Assembly (NCBI RefSeq): GCF_036417845.1
Contig: NC_089985.1
Coordinates: 32,632,583 to 32,696,582, forward strand
Length of the DNA: 64,000 bases
From: Apteryx mantelli
Lineage: Eukaryota > Chordata > Aves > Apterygiformes > Apterygidae
Direction of reading: 5' to 3'
This document shows positions 58,380-64,000 of the stretch, piece by piece (positions within the stretch are counted from its first letter, which is position 1; each line of letters opens with the position of its first letter). A model generated the notes under the pieces. That model ran no database searches and was not told the DNA's origin. It saw only the letters and a program-made list of their open reading frames with translations. The position numbers and the translations under genes were made by a program.

Positions 58380-58670
58380 AAACGTGGGGAGGGAAGACCG
58401 CAGGGCGGGAAGGAGGCGAGGCTGCGGCCCAGCGCTGCCCTGGCGCTATCCCTGCAGCCGCAGCGCCGAACCCCAGCCAGCCCGGCCAGCCCATCGCCCC
58501 CCTGTCCCTGGGACCCCTCCAGCCACCCGTGCTCCGCCGTCGCCAGCCCCGGCCGGGAGGACAGGTCCCACTGAATCAGCTAATAGCACATTTCTTTCCT
58601 CATCTGCTTTGTGCTCCTGGCAGAGGCGAGGGGAGGGGAGGGAGGAAAACCCCCTCCAGCCTTGCCTTTG
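58380..58670. promoter_or_regulatory. CpG-rich patch
   Basis: CpG-rich GC sequence (GCGGCCCAGCGCTGCCCTGG) directly left of the homeodomain-motif cluster. No exon was recognised. Confidence 0.45.
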
Positions 58671-58679
58671 GGGAAGCGG

Positions 58680-58870
58680 GAGGCTACTTCAGACAAAACT
58701 GTTATCCATTAACATCCAATTATCACTTGGTCCAAGCCATTAATTATAAATCAGCCTCCTAATTGGGATAATTAGCTCTCTGCTACTTAATGTAGTATGA
58801 CTGATGCGTTTGGAAAGAAGGTAATCACTCCATTTGTTTAGCGTTAGGAGAACAAATCCAACTCTCATGG
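58680..58870. promoter_or_regulatory. Homeodomain-motif cluster between CpG islands
   Basis: An AT-rich island within GC-rich sequence, packed with TAAT/ATTA cores: CCATTAACATCCAATTATC, CCATTAATTATAAATCAG, and the near-palindrome CTAATTGGGATAATTAG (58760-58776). Later come CTTAATG and GGTAATCAC. It strongly resembles a developmental enhancer, possibly autoregulatory for a homeobox gene. Function is inferred. Confidence 0.45.
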
Positions 58871-59936
58871 TTTAATTTCAGCCTTAGCCTCCCCCCCTCC
58901 TCCCCAAACAGCATGAAAAGCTCTTTCCAGCCCTATTAATTGTTTGGGAATCACGATGTTGATGGACACACGCCAGCCCCGCGGGGCTTTGGGGGAGGGC
59001 AGACCCGGCAGGGCTGGGGGGGCCGGGAGGGTCGCCCCGACACTTGCCCACGACCCCCACTTCGCACCGTGTCCGTCCCCCCGGGGGACTGCTGTATTTT
59101 TGGGAAGGGGGTTAATTAGAGGGGACGGGGCTGAGCCCAGGCGCGACCCACAGGTGCAATGGCTCCGGAGGAATCGCGGTGCGGCCGCGCCTCTCCGCGC
59201 CCGCTCAGCCTGCGCCCCCGCCGCGCACGGGCCTCGAGAGGCTGCCGGCAAAACCCGTTCAGGGGAGCGGAAAAACTTTCCTTCTTCCTTTTTAATTTCT
59301 CTCTCTCTTTTTTTTTTCTTCCCCTTCTTCTTTCCCCCACTTCCCCGGGATGTCTCATTAATGCCGGCTGCTCGGCGAGCCGCCGATAGCTGCGGGACAT
59401 GATTAGATATTTATTACTGTCATTTACATGGAAAACTTGAGCTAACCAAGTGGAACTGGAGGGGGGCCGCCGGAGGGGACGGGATGGAGTTGGGAGTGGG
59501 GGATTTCTTTTTCCGCGGCGCTGGAAACCGAGCTGGAACCCGGGACGCAGCCGGAGCCCGGCCTACTGAAGCGGCTGCCGCGGGGGGGGGGGCCTCCGCG
59601 AGGTCCCCCCGGTGGAACGGGTATTTCGGGCCACCCCTCCTCGGTCCCGGGCCGCGCTTGCTCTTTGCCCTGCCCGCGTTTCGTTTCGGAAGGGCTCGGA
59701 GAGCGTTTGGTGCGCGGAGCTCCCCGGGAAACGGGCGCGACGCCCCGCTTCTGCTGCGGGGCTCGGCGGTGCCGGGGCTGGGGGCACCGCGGGGCTGGCC
59801 CGTCCCCAGCCCTCCAGCCGGTTCCCCCCGCGCCGTGCGCCCGTCGGGCAACAGCGGAGAGCGGCAGCCGGCCGGGAGCCGCGGGGCTCCGGGCAGCTCC
59901 GTCCCCAGCGCACCCGCGCGGGGAGCTACCAACTTA

Positions 59937-59973
59937 CCCCCCCCCCCCCAAAAAAAAAAAAAAAAAAAAAAAA
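59937..59973 (+). repeat. Compound C13/A24 tract
   Basis: Thirteen C directly followed by twenty-four A inside the CpG cluster. It is responsible for poly-Lys and poly-Phe runs in spurious open frames. Confidence 0.9.
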
Positions 59974-60289
59974 GCAGCCACGGCGGGTGTCCCGAGTCAG
60001 ACGCCGTCCCCGTCGGAGGAGAAGCTTCCCGGAGTGCCCTGCTCTGGCTAGGGGAAGATGCGTCCCCCCCAATCCCGTCCCGGCCCCGCTCCCGGGGCAC
60101 CCCTCCTCGGTAGGGCCAGCCTCTCCGTCCCTTCGCCCCTGCAAGGAGGCCTTGTCCCCGGTGCCCCCCCGGCAGCGGGCACCGACCGGGGACATGTACT
60201 TTCCTCCGCCGAAGCGCAGGCTGCGGCTGGAGCCTCCCCCTCCCCTTTCCTCGCTGTTATCCCATGGCCCGAGGGGCGACTCTGGCGGA

Positions 60290-60440
60290 GATGTATGAGA
60301 TCTCTCGCGGTAAAAATATGCATGCTGATCCCCATTTGGTTAGCCCTGTAATGGAGGTGTAAATAGGTTTCGACTGCGAAGCCCTTAATTCATCACGCGA
60401 GCCTGACAGTGCGGGTCTGGGGTTTATATACATCTTAAAG
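60290..60440. promoter_or_regulatory. AT-rich motif block inside CpG cluster
   Basis: Contains AAATATGCATGCTGATCC (octamer/POU-like), GTGTAAATAGGTTT (forkhead-like) and CCCTTAATTCATCACGCG in an otherwise GC-rich region. The contrast in composition suggests constraint. Inference only. Confidence 0.35.
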
Positions 60441-61452
60441 TGAGAGCGGGGAGGGGGCCCGGCGCAGCCCGGCTCCCCAGCTCTTCGCAGGCGGGTCCGC
60501 GACCGTTTTGCCGTCCAGCCTTTCCAAAGTGCGGTGGCGGGGTTTTTCCCTAGAAAACATCTCCTATCGCTGCCAGAGCCTTGCCCTCTCCTCGCCGTCC
60601 CTCCCGCACGCAACTTTCCAGCGGCCCCAAAGCCCCCCGCGGTCGGGGCCGGCCCGGCTCCCCCCGCCTTCGCCCCGGCCCCGCACCGCCGCCGGGCTCC
60701 CCCCGGGCTCCGCGGGTTCATTAAAACACCGATGTGTAAATGGGGCGCAAGTTGCGCTCTCCCGCCCGGAGCCCGACCTCCCTCTTGGCCAGCCCCGCGC
60801 CCGCGGTGCGCCCTCCCCGCCGGCCGCCCAAAATCACGGCGGAGCGGCCACCCCGGCCCCAGCCCGCTCCGCGGTTAGTCCGAGCTGGTTGGGTTTTTTT
60901 TTCCCCCTCCTTTTTCTCGGGAGAAAGCGTACTATCTTCCAAATAAAGTGAAAAGGGAGCAGCAGGGGATGCAGAGCAGCTGGCGAGAACTTGTGCTGGA
61001 CCCCGGGCCGGGCTTCCCCTCCTCCGCGGTGCGCGCATCCTTGCAAGCGGCTCCTCCGCGGGACGCGGAGCCCCCTCAAACATCCCCCCCCCCAACATAC
61101 ACCTCGCAAACAACCCCCCAGACTTGCCTTAATTTCCCCCCGCAGCCTCCAGCCCCCCCGGGAGCCTCGCTACCCCGGGCCGGGGGTGTCCTACCTGGGG
61201 CGGCGGCGGCGGCGCAGCCTCCCCGCCCGCCGTGGGAGCCGACCCGCGGGGCGAGGGCGCGCGTGGGAGCGGGCGCTGCGCCCCGGCCTCGCCCCCTGCC
61301 CGCCTTACTCCATCCGCCCGCGCTGCGCCCGCGCTGCCTCCGCGCCCGGCGCAGCTGCCATCTACCGGGAGGCAGCATTGAAGAAGGATTTTTAAAAGGA
61401 GCTTCACAGCGACCCGGGAGCTACCCAGCAAGATTTTCAGTGGTCCTCCACC

Positions 61453-61462
61453 CTGTCAATCA
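61453..61462 (-). promoter_or_regulatory. PBX-MEIS composite site
   Basis: CTGTCAATCA on the plus strand, that is TGATTGACAG on the minus strand: a perfect match to the PBX-MEIS/PREP composite consensus. It lies at the right edge of the CpG cluster. Confidence 0.4.
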
Positions 61463-62092
61463 AAACGGGGCTGCTGATACATCGCGCCCCCCCCCCCCCC
61501 CTTCTTACCAGTCATTTACTCCAAGCCAAGGTGTAAACGGCTAATTAAATCCCTGGGAGCGGAGGGGATGCCGGGGGAGGGAGGAGGGCTAGCCCTCGGG
61601 CCGGGGGGGTGACGGGGTCCCTGGGACACAGGGGAGGGAAGCCGTGCCCCCCTCCGCCCCCGGCTTAGCGCCACGCTGGAGCAGACCCTGAAGTTTTCCT
61701 CTCCCCGACGGCCCTGTGTTGGGGGCAAATAATCTTTTCCCAGTGTTAACTACAGACCTGCCCCGATCCTGCGCCCCGGCCCCGCGGTCCCCCACATCTG
61801 TCCCAGCTCAGCCTGCTGCCCCCCGCTCCCCCCTCCCCCGCCGGTCTTTAACGGGGGGGGGGGCAGGTAAATTTCCAGATGGCTGAAGCGGACGGGCAGA
61901 CCGACCGACGGACGAATGGATGGAGCCGGGGGGCGACGGGGGCCGCGACCGCGCCGGGAGCCGGCGGCGAGAGACACCCGGGCTGCTGTGAGGGCGAGGA
62001 AGGGAAGGGGAAAAGGAGGGAGAGAAAGCAGCCGAGAAGGGGAGGCCACGGGATTTCAACACAGAAGAAATACCCTTTTAACGTCCCCCCTC

Positions 62093-62205
62093 ATTTTTTT
62101 TTTGTTTTACGATCCTTCAGATTGTTTTTTTTTTTTTTTTCGGGATGTAAAAATAAGAAAACTTTTCTTTCTTTTTTTTCTTTCTTTCTTTCCTTCTTTC
62201 TGCGC
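62093..62205 (+). repeat. T-rich / pyrimidine-rich low-complexity tract
   Basis: Runs of T up to 17 long followed by (TTTC)n-like sequence. A shorter poly(A) tract lies at 62655-62674. Confidence 0.85.
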
Positions 62206-63099
62206 GGGATTTTCGCAGGTACCTTCCCGACCAGCGGTCGGGCTGGTTATTTGGCAGAGCTAACTAAGTGGAGCGGTGGTTGTATTTGCTTTTCAGCTTT
62301 GCCATGCCTTCGCAGCAGAAAGAGCAGTTTAAAGCCTTTAGAGAGATTGCTAATAGATGCCAGCTCCTTGCCTTTAGATTCTCTCCCAGCCCAGAAGGAT
62401 TTAGGATGGGATTGGGAGACAAGACGCCATTTCAGGCTCCAAAACACCCTGTTTTAAAATGACTGCGGGTAAGAGGATTAAAACAATAATACCCTTCTCT
62501 TCTTGAAGGTTTTTTTTTTCCTCTCTCCCTCCTATAGAAAAGATTTCTTCTCCCAGAGCAAAACCGTTTAGACAGGAATTAAGGGAACAAGAAAGAATAA
62601 GAGGGGGAGAGAGGACCTTTTAATTTGAGCTTGATATTTTGTACAAATTCTGTCAAAAAAAAAAAAAAAAAAAAGAGGTAGTCGGTCTGGCTCAAGACTC
62701 CAGAAAGCTCCGAGTGCCACTTTCTTGTTTTTATTTTTATTGTATATTTTTTCCAGAGGAATAAGGGAACCAAGCGGTTGTCCCGAGAAGGGGGGGGGGA
62801 AACTCTATTTAAATCTATTTCAATCTATTCCAGTCCTCGCTCCACCAAAATCCTACTTGCTCCCCATGAAGACAGGGAGCCCCTCTGCAGCCCTCGCAGT
62901 GCATCTCTCTCCGCTCCTATAATTAATAACCACCCGCTTTTCTTTTTTTTCTCTCTCCCGTGAAACTGATTGGGCAAAACTCAGCGCTTTTATTGCAATT
63001 ATAATTTTTCGGGAAGCGTTTGACCGTCGTACTGGGTGCCCGGGCTGGCTCCAGTATCATCCCGCAAAACCCATGGCAAATTGCCCTCCTTGCCCTTTT
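62206..63099. other. Non-coding, no gene recognised
   Basis: AT-leaning sequence between CpG-rich regions. An open plus-strand stretch at 62268-62460 reads protein-like but has no known match and no splice support. Confidence 0.35.
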
Positions 63100-64000
63100 G
63101 GGGTGTCGCCGCAAAGGGATCCCCCGAGTTTGCAGCCGGCACCTTTCCCCGCTAATTACAACGAGTTGAGCAGAGGAGAGGCGGGGGGCGGGCAGGTGAT
63201 GTTTCCCAAAATGGAATAACCCGCCTGGACACCCCCCTGGGCCCCCAAACCCTGGGTCGGAGCAGCCCGGCGGACCTGTAGCTCGCAGGAGCCGGGGCAG
63301 AAACCGCAGCGCCGGGGTGCAAAAATCTGCAAAAGTGGCCGGCAAACTTTGCCGGGCTCCTCGGCTGGATTTAGCGGGGCAGGGTCCCCCTCGGGTGCCG
63401 GGGCCCGGGGGGGTCTGTGCCCGCCGGGCCGGGGGCAGCGCGTCTCGTCTGCTGTTGCTGAGTTGTCGCTTGCAGCCCGGACACGAAACACCAACCCCCG
63501 CGACCGCGATCGCACCATTGTCTCGCCTTTCTGGCCGCCCAGCTATTAAGCGCTGGAGATTTTGTGGTTGCTTCGATGCGAAACCCTTAGTTTTAATTCT
63601 CCCCCCGCCCCCCACCCTTGCAGAACTAGGAAGAGTTTCTTTCTGTCTTCAGGAAATCTTTCCGAGCTCTCCTGCGGCTGGATTTCTGCTGTTTAACCAG
63701 CCCTTATAAATAAATAACAGTATTTAATTCAGTGCGTCTTCGCAGAAACGAGTAAATCGTGCATTTAGCACAGCTCGGAGAAGTATCCCCAGTTTGCCCC
63801 TTCAACTGATTTACTAGATTTACCCCCCGCCCCAAAGTATCGATGCGGTCAAAATACGAGGAAATCGGTAGGAGTTGCGTTGAAATCGCAGGTGTTTCTG
63901 CCCTAAAACGCGGGGGAAGGCTGCGGTCTGCAGGGGAGGGAAAGCAGCCTGGGGAAAGGGCGCTTGGCCCCGGGGAGCAGCGGCCCCCCCGGCCCCGCCG
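63100..64000. promoter_or_regulatory. CpG-rich region running to window edge
   Basis: CpG-dense at 63180-63560 and again from about 63900 to the end, with an AT-rich block at 63680-63870 (TTATAAATAAATAACAG). It probably continues past the window. No exon was recognised. Confidence 0.5.

Larger units (their letters stand above)
58950..62060. promoter_or_regulatory. Large CpG-island cluster
   Basis: Nearly continuous high-GC, high-CpG sequence with peaks at about 59160-59270, 59450-60280, 60440-61370 and 61550-62050, interrupted by AT-rich motif blocks at 59340-59450 and 60290-60440. This looks like the broad, Polycomb-type CpG landscape around developmental regulators. Many overlapping open frames on both strands are composition effects. 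No exon was recognised, but an untranslated exon of DMBX1 or a divergent non-coding RNA start could be here. Confidence 0.6.

Noticed and set aside
59484-60298. Overlapping 200+ codon frames on both strands at 59.4-60.3 kb
   Set aside because: Overlapping frames on both strands in a CpG island, with poly-Lys/Phe runs from the C13A24 tract and no recognisable protein.

Overview
The window looks like nuclear DNA from a sauropsid, most likely a bird. It has vertebrate genes with short phased introns, low repeat density, an antisense CR1 LINE relic, several CpG islands, and the FAAH-DMBX1 gene pair known from human 1p33. The species cannot be named from the sequence.

Left end (1-6.2 kb, plus strand): the 3' half of a fatty acid amide hydrolase (FAAH) gene. 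Five exons with good splice sites are readable: the Ser-Gly-rich amidase-signature exon and four C-terminal exons. A poly(A) signal follows. Two things are odd. The signature exon has changes at residues that are normally conserved, including Cys where the catalytic relay Ser217 should be. The exons that should encode the middle of the protein are not recognisable in the 1.8 kb where they belong. After the FAAH stop codon the same frame continues for 240 codons across a 66-bp minisatellite (seven full copies), so one TGA separates FAAH from a repetitive acidic tail.

Middle (6.2-37.7 kb): mostly gene-free. It holds a small CpG-rich patch near 10.5 kb, a 16-17 bp tandem array next to an LTR-like stretch (12.6-13.4 kb), an antisense CR1 relic (19.4-19.8 kb), MIR-like fragments, homopolymer tracts, and several AT-rich stretches that look like conserved non-coding elements but could not be tested.

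Right half (37.7-64 kb): DMBX1, a paired-class K50 homeobox gene, on the minus strand. All four coding exons are complete and in phase and encode 362 residues. FAAH and DMBX1 therefore converge. The untranslated first exon(s) and promoter of DMBX1 were not identified. They should lie above 45.7 kb, where 48-64 kb carries a series of CpG islands with embedded AT-rich homeodomain-motif clusters, typical of a developmental transcription-factor locus.

No tRNA, rRNA, CRISPR array or prokaryotic feature was seen. No wholly novel gene system was found. The strongest leads are the FAAH anomalies, the FAAH-tail minisatellite, and loss of an alternative DMBX1 splice acceptor.
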